The notes: generated by a model not told the origin, from the sequence alone. A stretch of DNA of 64,000 nucleotides from Schlegelella_A sp965246805 (GCA_965246805.1 CBDFFO010000006.1:310001-374000); one strand, 5' to 3'; positions 36,810 to 46,091 are shown, counted from the stretch's first letter. Numbers and translations are program-made.

Positions 36810-37139
36810 CGAATGTCGATGTCGAGCGTCGAACGCGAACATCACCTTGCTGGAGGCACCCTGGACGAGCGGAAAGAGGGAACCGCGAATGCATCGGACC
36901 GCGTCACATCACGTCCCGCCGAATGTCCATCGCGCAATTCCTGCCGAATGATCCGAGCCGTCCATCGGCAAGCTGCAACCGATTGTGACCGTCGGGCCAC
37001 ACCGCTGGCGCCATGGCACGAATTCACGCAAGATGCCGCTCCAAACGGCGGGCGACGGCCTGCCGTTCGTGAAACCCTCACGCTTTCGCGCGGTTTGCGA
37101 CGGCGCGGCGGTGTGGTTGGCCAGCGCACGAAGGTGTCC
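36810..37139. other. 330-bp gap without a recognisable gene
   Basis: The frame of the next gene stays open through this stretch, but its translation is Arg/Pro/Ser-rich without structure and begins with no ribosome site. Nothing else was seen except GAAGG at 37128-37132 serving the gene that starts at 37140. It probably contains that gene's promoter. Confidence 0.4.
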
Positions 37140-37931
37140 ATGGAAGATTCAAAGCGTTCTGAACTGTGGCGCATCAGCGCCTTCCAGCGTGAGCAGGATG
37201 CCGTCGAGCGCTCGTCGGGCGACGGGCGGCCCGCGCTGCTGCCGACCACCTTGCTCGCCGATCTGCGCCAGCTGCGGCGAAATGCGGAAGAAGGGGACGC
37301 GCTCGAGACCCTTGCGGCGTGCGTGCGGCATCGCGAGCCGGCACTGATCTACCTGGAGTACGGCTCGCATGTCTGGCCGCTCACGCTGTTTCCGCGCCAG
37401 ACGCTCTATCACTCCCCGATCGACGTGACCGGCTTCGCCACCAGCGCCACGCTGGGGCGGCTGAAAGTCATCTCAGCCGAACCCCCGGTCGTGCAGGCCC
37501 CGGATCATCTATTGCAGCAGCGCGACGAAACCGAACAGTACCGGCCGCTCGGCGCGTTGCTGTGGGCGATCGCGCTGCATGGCCCGCGCACCACGCTGCT
37601 GAACGAAATCAGCGGATTGGCCGCGTACCGGCTGGTGGCCGGCGGCGTCTCCAACCTGCCGAGTTCGATGGGTGCGCTTGGCGCGGCGGTGACGCGCCTG
37701 CGCCTCGAGACGGCGTCGGTCGAAGAAATCGCGTCGTGGCCCGGCATGAGCCTGGCGCGCGCGAGTCGATTGTTGAACGGCCTCTACCTGAATGGTGGGC
37801 TGATGATTTCGCGCAGCCACCCGGCGGCGATGCGCAGGCCTGTCAAGGCCCCTGCCAAACCGTCGACCGCGAGCAAAGGCGCCGCCGCCAAATCGGGTGG
37901 CTGGCGCGGCCTCTTCGGTCTGAAGCGCTGA
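37140..37931 (+). CDS. Protein of unknown function, basic C-terminus
   Basis: 263 residues, soluble, no signal peptide. The central part (residues 40-200) is well structured: LYLNGG near the end, YLEYGSHVWPLTLFPRQTLYHSP, and an Ala/Leu-rich helical section with EIASWPGMSLARASRLLNGLYLNGGLM that resembles a helix-hairpin-helix or winged-helix element. The last 30 residues are Lys/Ala/Pro-rich. Start ATG 37140 has GAAGG at 37128-37132. Not recognised; regulatory or division-related roles are possible but not shown. The following MFS gene converges on it. Confidence 0.7.
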   Translation: MEDSKRSELWRISAFQREQDAVERSSGDGRPALLPTTLLADLRQLRRNAEEGDALETLAACVRHREPALIYLEYGSHVWPLTLFPRQTLYHSPIDVTGFATSATLGRLKVISAEPPVVQAPDHLLQQRDETEQYRPLGALLWAIALHGPRTTLLNEISGLAAYRLVAGGVSNLPSSMGALGAAVTRLRLETASVEEIASWPGMSLARASRLLNGLYLNGGLMISRSHPAAMRRPVKAPAKPSTASKGAAAKSGGWRGLFGLKR

Positions 37932-37992
37932 CGAGCCCCGACGTTCGCCGGGGCGGCCCCTTCACGAACGCGAGAAGCCCTGCGCCACCGAG

Positions 37993-39252
37993 TCAGGCGG
38001 CGGCCCGGGCCGGCCCGGCGCGCCATGCCAACGACGTGACGATCACGAACAAGCACAGCGCGGCCGCGGCGAGTGACGCATGCACGCCGATCAGCGTGCC
38101 GACGATGCCGACCGTGATGCCGCTGAACGCGCGCAAGCCGAGGGCCGCCATGTTGAAGAGGCCGATCACGCGGCCACGGACGTCGGCGCGCGCGTTGATC
38201 TGCACCAGCGTCTGCGCCATGCTGCTGAACGAGAGCTCGAAGAAGCCGGCGGTGAACAGGGCGACGAGCGCGAACACATAGTGACGCGTGAGCGCGAAGG
38301 TCGTGAGGGCGAGGCACCACGCCATCGCGAGCAGCAGCGCCGTGCGCGCGCTCGGTCGCAAGAGGCCGATGCTTTCGAGCGCGAGGCCGGCCGTGAGCGC
38401 GCCGGCCGCGTCGGCGGCGAGCAGCATGCTGTAGGCGGTGCCAGGGTCGCCATGACCCAGGTCCTGAGCGAAGCTCGGCATCTGCGCCTGGTAGCTGCTG
38501 CCGACGAAGAACGAGGCGGTGCCGGCAAGCACCAGCATCGAGACCAGCACGGGTTGGCCGGCCACATCGCGAATCGTCTGCACGATGTCGGCAAGGCCCT
38601 TCACCCCGCGCCGGGACACCGCGTTCCCTTGCGTGCGAAAGCGCGGCCCGTACGGCGCCTTCCACAACCACAGCAGGAGCGGCAGGTAATAGATCGTGTC
38701 GAGCAGCATGCCATAGGGCGCGCCGAGGCCGAGCAGCATCACGCCACCGATCGCGGGGCCGACGAGGATGCCCACGTAGCGGCCGGTCGCGCTCAGGCGC
38801 ACCGCGCTCTGCAACTCGTGCGCGGGCACGATGTCGTGCAGCAGCAGCTGACTCGAGATCTGCCACAACACGCCGGCACAGCCGTGCACGGTGAGCAGCA
38901 GCATCGCCTGCCACATCTGCAGGGAGTCGGTCGCGAAGCTCAGGCCCCAACCGAGCGAGGCGATCATGAAGAGCGCCATGCCGCACTGGATCAGCCGACG
39001 CGGATCGACGCGATCGGCGAGCGCACCCACGGGCACCGAGAAGAACAGGAACGGCAGCCAGTGCGAGAGCACCGCGAAGCCGCCGAGAGCCGGTGAATGG
39101 AACTTCTGCCACATCATCCAGTAGCTGATCACGTGCTCGATGTTGTCGGCCATCATGGCCAGCACGTTCAACACCAGGAACGCGCGAAAGCCAGGGTGGC
39201 GCAACGCGGCGAATGAGAGCGGCGCCGCGGCGGTCGAGGGCGTTGGGGTCAT
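37993..39252 (-). CDS. MFS transporter (MFS_3/EntS-like)
   Basis: 419 residues with twelve predicted helices. The MFS loop motif between helices 2 and 3 reads PVGALADRVDPRRLIQ, and its weaker copy in the second half INARADVRGRVIGLFNMAALGLRAFSG is typical of the EntS/MFS_3 branch. These export siderophores or drugs by proton antiport, and the substrate here is unknown. The N-terminal FAALRHPGFRAFLVLNVLAM is the common start of the branch. Monocistronic by position. Confidence 0.9.
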   Translation of the reverse strand: MTPTPSTAAAPLSFAALRHPGFRAFLVLNVLAMMADNIEHVISYWMMWQKFHSPALGGFAVLSHWLPFLFFSVPVGALADRVDPRRLIQCGMALFMIASLGWGLSFATDSLQMWQAMLLLTVHGCAGVLWQISSQLLLHDIVPAHELQSAVRLSATGRYVGILVGPAIGGVMLLGLGAPYGMLLDTIYYLPLLLWLWKAPYGPRFRTQGNAVSRRGVKGLADIVQTIRDVAGQPVLVSMLVLAGTASFFVGSSYQAQMPSFAQDLGHGDPGTAYSMLLAADAAGALTAGLALESIGLLRPSARTALLLAMAWCLALTTFALTRHYVFALVALFTAGFFELSFSSMAQTLVQINARADVRGRVIGLFNMAALGLRAFSGITVGIVGTLIGVHASLAAAALCLFVIVTSLAWRAGPARAAA

Positions 39253-39352
39253 GGCGAAGGCTGCGCCGTCATGGCGACCCGGCCATGCGGATGAGCGATG
39301 TTGTCACTCTTGCGCAGCGTGACGCACCCGATATCGAAGGAGCCCACATGAA

Positions 39353-39382
39353 TGAAAAGCCCCCGCCGGCAACAGGCCGGTA
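39353..39382 (-). terminator. Possible terminator after the receiver-only regulator
   Basis: Read on the minus strand, CCGGC-CTGTT-GCCGG (39366-39380) is a 5-bp stem followed after CGGGGGC by TTTT. It lies about 130 nt after the response-regulator stop. The stem is short and the T-run is set back, so the call is weak. Confidence 0.3.
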
Positions 39383-39510
39383 AGTTGAAGATTTCGCTGA
39401 GGGGCAGATCTGTCGCTTCGGCTCGAATGCCGCTGGCGACCCGGCAGGTGATCGTGATGAACCTCATGGTGCCGCGCCGGCCCGGCTGACGCTCGGGCCC
39501 GAGCCGCGCG

Positions 39511-39948
39511 TCAGGTGATCGGAACGGCCTTGCGGGCTGCGAGCGCCTCGCGCAGCATCTGCACCAGACGGACCGGATCGCCCGGCTTTGGCACAAAGCC
39601 GGCATAGTCGACGAAGCGCGCTCTGACGTCTGCTTCCGTCAGGCCAGTGCTGAAGAAGATGGGCGCCGCCTCCGTCGAAGGGTTGTCCCGCAAGGTCCTC
39701 GCCAAGTCGATGCCGTCCATCCTGGGCATCGACACGTCGAGTACGAAGGCCTGGAACGGCAGGCCGTCGGCCGCGGCGCTTGACGCTTTGGCGAGCGCCT
39801 CCTCGCCGTCTTGCGCGGTCGCCACGTCGAATCCTTTGCTCTCGAGCAACAAGCCCAGCAGTTCGAGGACGTCGGCCTGGTCATCGACCACCAGCAGGCG
39901 CGTCCGCGAAGACGGTCGTGTCGATGGATCCCCATCAGTTGTGGACAT
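39511..39948 (-). CDS. Receiver-only response regulator
   Basis: 145 residues consisting of one receiver domain. Acidic pair Asp22-Asp23 (LLVVDDQADV), phospho-acceptor Asp71 (FVLDVSMPRMDG), the Thr/Ser switch in FFSTGL and Lys in FVPKPGD. There is no output domain, as in CheY or Spo0F type relays. ATG 39948 (MSTTDGD) fits; the open frame upstream to 40224 is Arg-rich and unlikely. No kinase is adjacent. It is divergent from pilU across 365 bp, so a link to twitching motility is possible but unproven. Confidence 0.88.
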   Translation of the reverse strand: MSTTDGDPSTRPSSRTRLLVVDDQADVLELLGLLLESKGFDVATAQDGEEALAKASSAAADGLPFQAFVLDVSMPRMDGIDLARTLRDNPSTEAAPIFFSTGLTEADVRARFVDYAGFVPKPGDPVRLVQMLREALAARKAVPIT

Positions 39949-40313
39949 GATTGATGCTCGCTGTGTCGCCTCGGCAAGACGGGGTGCTCGGCAGGTGGCC
40001 GCTGCCTTCCTGAACCGGCGTGGCAAGCGAGGTGCCACCCTGCGCGACCGGGAACGGGGCTGCGTGATGAAACCGGCAGTTGAACGGGCTCTACGGATCC
40101 CGAGCGCTTTGACGCGGTGCAGCACGTGCGCGTGGGAAGCGTGGCTTATTCCGCGCGCGAAGGCACGACCCGCCCGGCGTTTGCTGGCACGCTCGGGCGT
40201 GACGGTCGCCTTGCCGGGCGGCATCAGCTTTCGGGCGCTGCGGCCGATACCGCATCAGGGCCGCTGCCCAGCCGTTCAATCGCCGCACCGCGGCCACTCT
40301 TTCGAATCTTCCG
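39949..40313. other. 365-bp gap between regulator and pilU
   Basis: No gene is supported here: all open frames translate to Arg/Ala/Gly-rich sequence without ribosome sites. It must carry the promoters for the divergent response regulator and pilU. No palindrome or clear -35/-10 pair stands out by eye. Confidence 0.4.
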
Positions 40314-41606
40314 ATGTCCAGCACCTTCACCGAAGAACAAGCCCTCGCCTACATGCACAAGCTGCTGGCGAAGATGAGCCAGTCGGGCGGCTCCGATCTC
40401 TTCATCGCGGCCGATTTCGCACCGAGCATGAAGGCGAACGGAGCGATGACGCCGCTCACCTCGCCAAAGCTCACCGCAGAGGTGACCCGCATGCTCGCTC
40501 ACGCGCTGATGAACGAGAACCAGCGCGAGGAGTTCGAAAAGGAGATGGAATGCAACTTCGCGATCTCGGTTCCCGGTGTCTCGCGCTTTCGCGTCAACGT
40601 GATGGTGCAGCAGCGCTCGGTGAGCATGGTGATCCGCACCATCGCCTCCGAGATCCCGAACTTCGAGAAGTTGCAGCTGCCCGACGTGCTGAAAGAGGTC
40701 GTGATGACCAAGCGTGGCCTCGTGCTCGTGGTGGGCGCCACCGGTTCCGGCAAATCAACCACCCTCGCCGCGATGATCGATCATCGCAACCGCACGTCGG
40801 CCGGCCACATCATCACGGTCGAAGACCCGGTCGAATACGTGCATCCATCGCAGAAGTCGCTCGTCACGCACCGCGAGGTCGGCATTGACACGAAGAGCTG
40901 GCATCACGCGCTGAAGAACACCTTGCGGCAGGCGCCCGACGTGATCTTGATCGGCGAGATCCGCGACGCCGAGACGATGGAACATGCGATCGCGTTCGCC
41001 GAGACCGGGCACCTCTGCCTCGGCACGCTGCACGCGAACAGTTCGAGCCAGACCATCGAGCGCATCATCAATTTCTTTCCCGAAGAGCGGCGCAACCAGC
41101 TGCTGATGGACCTCTCGGCCAACCTGCGTGCGATCGTGTCGCAGCGCCTGGTGCGGCGTGAAGACGGCAAGGGTCGATCGGCCGCGATCGAGATCCTCTT
41201 GAACACGCCGGCCATCGCCGAGCGCATCTTCCAGGGCGAATTCCACGAGATCAAGGCGCTGATGGCGAAGAGCCGCGAGCTCGGCATGTGCACCTTCGAC
41301 GCGGCGCTGTTCGACCTGTACGACGCCGGCCTGATCGCGTTCGACGAAGCGATCCGCAATGCCGATTCCGCGAACGAACTGCGCCTCAACATCAAGCTGA
41401 AGAGCAAGCGCGGCGAGCCGCCGCCGTCGGGCTTCGCGTCGCTCGCGCTCGATGCATACACGATGCCGGGCGATCTGGAGGCACGCAACCACCGCAAGCA
41501 GCAGGAGGAACTCGCGACGCGGCGCCGCCTCGAGGACGAGCAGATCGCGTTCATGAAGGAACGGAAGCGTCAAGCCGAAGCGGTCGCGCTTGCGAAGGGC
41601 GGTTGA
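40314..41606 (+). CDS. pilU: Type IV pilus retraction ATPase PilU
   Basis: 430 residues of the PilT/PilU secretion ATPase family. Walker A GATGSGKST (141-149), Asp box TVEDPVEYVH, Walker B LIGEIRDAETMEHAI, His box ETGHLCLGTLHANSS. The length, the N-terminal SGGSDLFIAADF, and a Lys/Glu-rich C-terminal extension (about 370-430) mark it as PilU rather than the shorter PilT. It helps PilT retract pili, acting at the inner-membrane base. PilT is usually next door, but here no PilT is seen within the window. Start ATG 40314. Confidence 0.92.
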   Translation: MSSTFTEEQALAYMHKLLAKMSQSGGSDLFIAADFAPSMKANGAMTPLTSPKLTAEVTRMLAHALMNENQREEFEKEMECNFAISVPGVSRFRVNVMVQQRSVSMVIRTIASEIPNFEKLQLPDVLKEVVMTKRGLVLVVGATGSGKSTTLAAMIDHRNRTSAGHIITVEDPVEYVHPSQKSLVTHREVGIDTKSWHHALKNTLRQAPDVILIGEIRDAETMEHAIAFAETGHLCLGTLHANSSSQTIERIINFFPEERRNQLLMDLSANLRAIVSQRLVRREDGKGRSAAIEILLNTPAIAERIFQGEFHEIKALMAKSRELGMCTFDAALFDLYDAGLIAFDEAIRNADSANELRLNIKLKSKRGEPPPSGFASLALDAYTMPGDLEARNHRKQQEELATRRRLEDEQIAFMKERKRQAEAVALAKGG

Positions 41607-41664
41607 CGAGTCGACGTCCCGACGGTTCATCGCAGCGCCGAGCACCGCCCAGTTGCGCCTGGGT

Positions 41665-43350
41665 TCAGAACAGGCCCTCGATGTCGCCGCTCGCATCGAC
41701 GCCGATCGAATGCGCCGCTGGGACGCGCGGCAATCCGGGCATAGTCATGATATCGCCGCAGATCGCGACGACAAAGCCCGCACCCGCGGCGAGGCGCACC
41801 TCTCGCACCGTGAGCACATGGCCGCTCGGCGCACCGAGCAGCGTGGGATCGGCGGAGAACGAGACCTGCGTCTTCGCCATGCAGACCGGCAATCCACCGT
41901 GGCCTGCGGCCGTGAAGGCGGCGAGATCGGCAACGGCCTTCGTGCTGAAGTTCACGCTGGCCGCGCCATAGAGACGGGTGGCGATCGTTTCGATTTTGTC
42001 GACGAGGGGCAACGTGCTCGGGTAGAGCGGCGCGAAATGGGTGGCGGGCGATTCACACGCCGTGATCACAGCGCGTGCCAGCGCTTCGGCGCCGGCCGCC
42101 CCCTCGGCCCAGTGGCGGCACTGCAGCGCCGGCACGCCGAACTCGCTCTCGCAGACGTGGGCCAGCAACCGATGTTCGGCCTCGGTGTCGGAGGCGAAGT
42201 GATTGATCGCGACGATCACCGGCACGCCGAACCGGCGCAGGTTGGTGACATGCCGTTCGAGGTTGGCCATGCCGGCACGCAAGGCCGCGAGGTTCTCGTG
42301 GCCGAGTTCGGCGAGCGTCACGCCGCCGTTGTACTTGAGCGCCCGCACCGTCGCGACGATCACCGCGCACGCCGGCGTCAAACCGGCGGCGCGGCACTTG
42401 ATGTCGAAGAACTTTTCGGCGCCCAGATCGGCGCCGAAACCGGCTTCAGTGATGCAGTAGTCGCCGAGCTTCAACGCGGCGCGCGTCGCGATCACCGAGT
42501 TGCAGCCGTGCGCGATGTTGGCGAACGGGCCGCCGTGGATCAACGCGGCCGAGCCTTCGAGGGTCTGCACGAGGTTGGGCTTGATGGCGTCGGTGAGCAA
42601 TGCGGTCATCGCGCCGGCGGCTTGCAGGTCGCCGGCGGTCACCGGCGTCTTGTCGGCGCGGCTCGCGACCACGATGCGCGCGAGCCGCGCTTCGAGGTTG
42701 GCGAGGCTGTCGGCGAGGCAGAGACACGCCATCACCTCGGACGCGACCGTGATGTCGAAGCCGCTCTCGCGCACGAAGCCGTTGCTGCCGGCGCCGTTCG
42801 CGCCGCCTAGCCCGACCGTCACGCTGCGCAACGCGCGATCGTTCATGTCGACGACCCGACGCCACACGATGCGACGCGGGTCGATGCCGAGCGCGTTGCC
42901 CCAGTAGAGGTGGTTGTCGATCAGCGCGGCGAGCAGGTTGTGCGCCGATGTGATGGCGTGGAAGTCGCCGGTGAAGTGCAGGTTGATGCGCTCCATCGGC
43001 ATCACCTGCGCGCGGCCGCCGCCGGTGGCGCCCCCCTTCGCGCCGAAGACCGGCCCGAGCGACGGCTCGCGCAACGCGATCACCGCTTTCGCGCCGATGC
43101 GGTTCAGCGCGTCGCCGAGGCCGATCGTGGTGGTGGTCTTGCCTTCGCCGGCCGGCGTCGGGTTGATCGCGGTGACGAGCACCAGCTTGCCGTCCGGCCG
43201 ATGGCGCAATTCATCGAGAAATGCCGGGCCGAGCTTGGCGATGTGGTGGCCGAAAGGTTCGAGCGCGTGTGCCGGAATGCCGGCCGCCTCTGCCACTTCG
43301 GTGATGGGGCGCAAGCGCGCGGCACGGGCGATGGCGAGGTCGTGCGACAT
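41665..43350 (-). CDS. fhs: Formate--tetrahydrofolate ligase
   Basis: 561 residues. It makes 10-formyl-THF from formate, ATP and THF, feeding purines and one-carbon metabolism. Family blocks: ATP-binding INPTPAGEGKTTTTIGLGDAL (62-82), REPSLGPVFGAKGGATGGGRAQVMPMERINLHFTGDFHAI, and VQTLEGSAALIHGGPFANIAHGCNS. The C-terminal ICGDIMTMPGLPR is conserved. Full length and intact. The ATG at 43350 is directly followed upstream by a small protein gene on the same strand (13 bp), so the two form a likely operon. FolD is not in the window. Confidence 0.97.
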   Translation of the reverse strand: MSHDLAIARAARLRPITEVAEAAGIPAHALEPFGHHIAKLGPAFLDELRHRPDGKLVLVTAINPTPAGEGKTTTTIGLGDALNRIGAKAVIALREPSLGPVFGAKGGATGGGRAQVMPMERINLHFTGDFHAITSAHNLLAALIDNHLYWGNALGIDPRRIVWRRVVDMNDRALRSVTVGLGGANGAGSNGFVRESGFDITVASEVMACLCLADSLANLEARLARIVVASRADKTPVTAGDLQAAGAMTALLTDAIKPNLVQTLEGSAALIHGGPFANIAHGCNSVIATRAALKLGDYCITEAGFGADLGAEKFFDIKCRAAGLTPACAVIVATVRALKYNGGVTLAELGHENLAALRAGMANLERHVTNLRRFGVPVIVAINHFASDTEAEHRLLAHVCESEFGVPALQCRHWAEGAAGAEALARAVITACESPATHFAPLYPSTLPLVDKIETIATRLYGAASVNFSTKAVADLAAFTAAGHGGLPVCMAKTQVSFSADPTLLGAPSGHVLTVREVRLAAGAGFVVAICGDIMTMPGLPRVPAAHSIGVDASGDIEGLF

Positions 43351-43362
43351 GGCGGCTCGCTC

Positions 43363-43584
43363 TTACGGCCCCACGTCGCGCTCGTCGTGCCCGAGCGGCG
43401 GCGGCTGCGTGAGTTCGGCATCGACGTTCATGAGCACGCTCGCGAGCGACAGCGCCCGCCAGAGGTGAGGCGGCATCGCGAGGATGGATTCGGGCGATCC
43501 GTCACGCGCGACCCACGCGCCGATCTCCGCATGTTGCTCGGCCGTGAGGTAGTGCCGCCGTTGCATGTCGTCGAGGGTCTCCAT
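43363..43584 (-). CDS. Small protein upstream of fhs
   Basis: 73 residues, acidic and soluble, beginning METLDDMQRRHYLTAEQH and ending GHDERDVGP. It is mostly helical with LTAEQHAEIGAWVARDGSPESILAMPPHLWRALSLASVLMNVDAEL. ATG 43584 is preceded by a GAAAGG ribosome site, and fhs starts 13 nt after it, so it is likely co-translated with fhs. No family recalled with certainty. A regulatory or accessory role in one-carbon metabolism is only suggested by position. Confidence 0.72.
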   Translation of the reverse strand: METLDDMQRRHYLTAEQHAEIGAWVARDGSPESILAMPPHLWRALSLASVLMNVDAELTQPPPLGHDERDVGP

Positions 43585-43613
43585 CGCAAGCCTTTCTTCG
43601 GGGAAGGGGCAAC

Positions 43614-45746
43614 ATGCCGTTGCGGTTCGCCATCATCTTATCGGGCGGCGGCCTCATGCCTGCGTCAGCGCAACCGATATGCAGAGGACCTTTGAAGAAG
43701 ACCGTTCCGATGGAGAAGCTGCTCGCTCGACTGCCGACTTTGTGGCCGATCCGCTTGAAGTTGGGCATCCGCGCGCGCATCTCGGTGCTGACCTGCGGTC
43801 TGGCACTGCCGTTCTTCGCATACACGATGCTCGCGTCGATCGCCGAGGCGCGGGTCGAGCGCGAGCACGCATCGCAGCAGATGCTCGCAAGCGCGCGCAT
43901 CACCGCCGGGCGGCTCGACGACTACATCCACGACATCACTGTGTTGCTGCGTATGTTGAGCGTGACCGTGAGCGCCGACAAGGCGCACATGGCCGAGAAC
44001 GACGCCTACCTGCACAAGCTCGAAGGCCAGCTGCCGGCGCACATCAACAACATCACGGTTTGGGCGAGCAACGGCGACAACATCGGCGCGCTCGACACGC
44101 ACCTGCGCGACAAGGGCCCCGTCAACTTCGCTCCTCGCAAGTACATCCGCGAAGCGATGGGCGGCGCCGAGCTCGGCATCGAAGCTCCGGTCACCTCGGC
44201 CTACAACGGCAAGCTGATCGGCTTGTTCTCGGTTCCGATCCGGCGAAACGGCAAGATCATCGGCGTGGTCGCTGCGGGAACCCTCCTCACCCCGCTGCAG
44301 GAGCTGCTGACGAGCGGGAACGGCTTGCCCGCGGGCTCGGTGGTGACGATCACCGACGTGAGCGGCGTGGTGCTCGCACGCTCGGTCGACCCGGAGAAAT
44401 TCATCGGGCGAAATCTGAAGGGCGCAAGACTCGGTGGTGTGGCCGATTCGCTGGCACGCGGCGAAGGCACGCGCGAAGGGCCGAGCGCCGACGGCATCGA
44501 CCGGGTGGCCGGCTTCACCACCGCGCATGCGGCACCCTGGCTGGTGTACGTGGGCGTGCCGACCGACGTCGCGCTCGCCACCGTTCACGACCGGCTGCGC
44601 CGCAACCTGCTGAGCGGGAGCGCGGTGCTGTTGGCGGGCTTCCTGCTCGCGTATCTGGTCGGTGAAGGCATCGCGTCGCCGCTGCGCCAGCTGAGCGATG
44701 ATGCGCAGAAATTCGGGCAGGGCAAGCTCTCGCACCGCAGCCACGTCGACGCGCACGGCGAGGTGGGCGTGTTGGCCGGGACGCTGAACGCGATGGCGGC
44801 GCAATTGCAGGAGCGCCAAGCCGAGCTGGTCGCGAGCGAGCATCGCATGCAGATGATCTCCGACAACATCCCGGCGCTGGTGTCGTACGTCGATGCGCAA
44901 GAGCGCTACCAGTTCGTCAACGCCTTCTCCAACCAGGTGTTCAGCGCCGGGGCCGGGGACATCACCGGCCGCACCATTCGCGAGGTGAGAGGCGCAGCCG
45001 CCTATGCCTACCTGAAGCCGCACATCGACGCCGCGCTCGCTGGAAAACGCGTCGTGTTCACCGGTGACTGGCCCATCAACGGTGATCTGCGCCATTACCA
45101 GGCGACCTACGTTCCCGATCTGAACGAAGCGGGCCGGGTCGTCGGCTTCTACGCGCTGACGTTCGACGTGACCGACATGAAGCGCACGCAGGAGAAACTC
45201 GATGCATTGGCCCGAGTCGACCAGCTCACCGGGCTCGCGAATCGGCGCCAGTTCGAAGAGCGCCTTCGCGACGCGATGGCGCGCACGCGCCGGACCCAGA
45301 ACCCGATCGCGATGCTGTTCCTCGATGTCGATCATTTCAAGACCATCAACGACACGCTCGGGCACGCCGGTGGCGACCAGGTGTTGAAGGAATTCGCCGG
45401 CCGCCTCACGGCCGAAGTGCGCGAAACCGATGTGGTGGCGCGCTTCGCAGGTGACGAGTTCGTGATCCTGCTGGAAGGCGTGAGCCATCCGGCGGATCTG
45501 AAGGCGCTGGCCGGCAAGATCGTCGAGTCGATTCGCAAACCCTTCGCCGTCGGCGGCGTGGCACGTCACGTGACCACGAGCGTCGGCGTCGCGTCGTACC
45601 ACGGTGATGTCTTCTCCGCGGCCGAACTGATCGGTGAAGCCGACGAAGCGCTCTACGACGCCAAGCGCGCCGGTCGGGATCGATTCGTGATGGCGCGCCC
45701 GGCCCTGCAGCTCGTGCGGCCGCGCTGGCACGCGAGCGGCTTCTGA
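43614..45746 (+). CDS. Cache-HAMP-PAS-GGDEF diguanylate cyclase
   Basis: 710 residues. Membrane helix at 55-76, periplasmic double-Cache domain about 80-325, second helix 333-352, HAMP 353-405, PAS about 410-525, GGDEF domain 527-700. The active-site motif is AGDEF (612-616) in place of GGDEF, a variant compatible with cyclic-di-GMP synthesis. The RxxD inhibitory site is present as RETD (603-606) five residues before it. It would turn an external small-molecule signal into c-di-GMP level. ATG 43614 follows GAAGGGG; ATG 43710 (MEKLLARLP) is an alternative lacking a ribosome site. Confidence 0.92.
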   Translation: MPLRFAIILSGGGLMPASAQPICRGPLKKTVPMEKLLARLPTLWPIRLKLGIRARISVLTCGLALPFFAYTMLASIAEARVEREHASQQMLASARITAGRLDDYIHDITVLLRMLSVTVSADKAHMAENDAYLHKLEGQLPAHINNITVWASNGDNIGALDTHLRDKGPVNFAPRKYIREAMGGAELGIEAPVTSAYNGKLIGLFSVPIRRNGKIIGVVAAGTLLTPLQELLTSGNGLPAGSVVTITDVSGVVLARSVDPEKFIGRNLKGARLGGVADSLARGEGTREGPSADGIDRVAGFTTAHAAPWLVYVGVPTDVALATVHDRLRRNLLSGSAVLLAGFLLAYLVGEGIASPLRQLSDDAQKFGQGKLSHRSHVDAHGEVGVLAGTLNAMAAQLQERQAELVASEHRMQMISDNIPALVSYVDAQERYQFVNAFSNQVFSAGAGDITGRTIREVRGAAAYAYLKPHIDAALAGKRVVFTGDWPINGDLRHYQATYVPDLNEAGRVVGFYALTFDVTDMKRTQEKLDALARVDQLTGLANRRQFEERLRDAMARTRRTQNPIAMLFLDVDHFKTINDTLGHAGGDQVLKEFAGRLTAEVRETDVVARFAGDEFVILLEGVSHPADLKALAGKIVESIRKPFAVGGVARHVTTSVGVASYHGDVFSAAELIGEADEALYDAKRAGRDRFVMARPALQLVRPRWHASGF

Positions 45747-45747
45747 T

Positions 45748-46089
45748 CTAGCGCCGCATGGGCGGTGTCGGCGCGGGCACCTGGTTCGCGACGGCAGGCT
45801 GGCTCATCAGGTAAGCGAGCATGGCCGTCAGATCGGCGTCCGTGAACTGGCCGAACGCCGGCCACGGCATCGGCGGCAGGATCTGCCGGCCCACGCCGAG
45901 GTGCCTGTCGGTGCGCATGGTCTTGATGAATCGGCGGCCTTCCAGGGCGCCGATGCCGGTCGCATCGGGCGTGAAGTTGGAGCCGTAGCTGATGCCGTCT
46001 TGGGCGCGTGGCAGTCGGCGCAACCGATCGCGTTGACCAGGTACGCGCCGCGCGCGACCTCGTCGGCACTGTGCGCCAAGGCCGCGAAC
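45748..46089 (-). pseudogene. Cytochrome c family remnant, frameshifted
   Basis: Directly after the GST stop on the minus strand lies AHSADEVARGAYLVNAIGCADCHAPK, the haem-binding CxxCH segment of a small cytochrome c. It is preceded by FAAL, which looks like the end of a signal peptide with no start codon. After the CHAPK codons (around 46008) the frame shifts. The rest continues one frame away as DGISYGSNFTPDATGIG, then LPPMPWPAFGQFTDADLTAMLAYLMSQPAVANQVPAPTPP to a TAG at 45748-45750. The axial Met lies in ILPPMPW. Both the missing start and the frameshift mean it is not functional as read. Confidence 0.85.
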
Positions 46090-46091
46090 GT

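Noticed and set aside
39249..39470. A minus-strand 72-codon frame between the MFS gene and response regulator (MRFITITCRVASGIR...)
   Set aside because: It has a plausible-looking peptide but no ribosome site, ends inside the MFS start region and crosses a probable terminator hairpin. Left out for lack of support, though a homologue search would be worthwhile.
41590..42810. 406-codon plus-strand frame opposite fhs
   Set aside because: Antisense to a highly conserved enzyme; no recognisable sequence.
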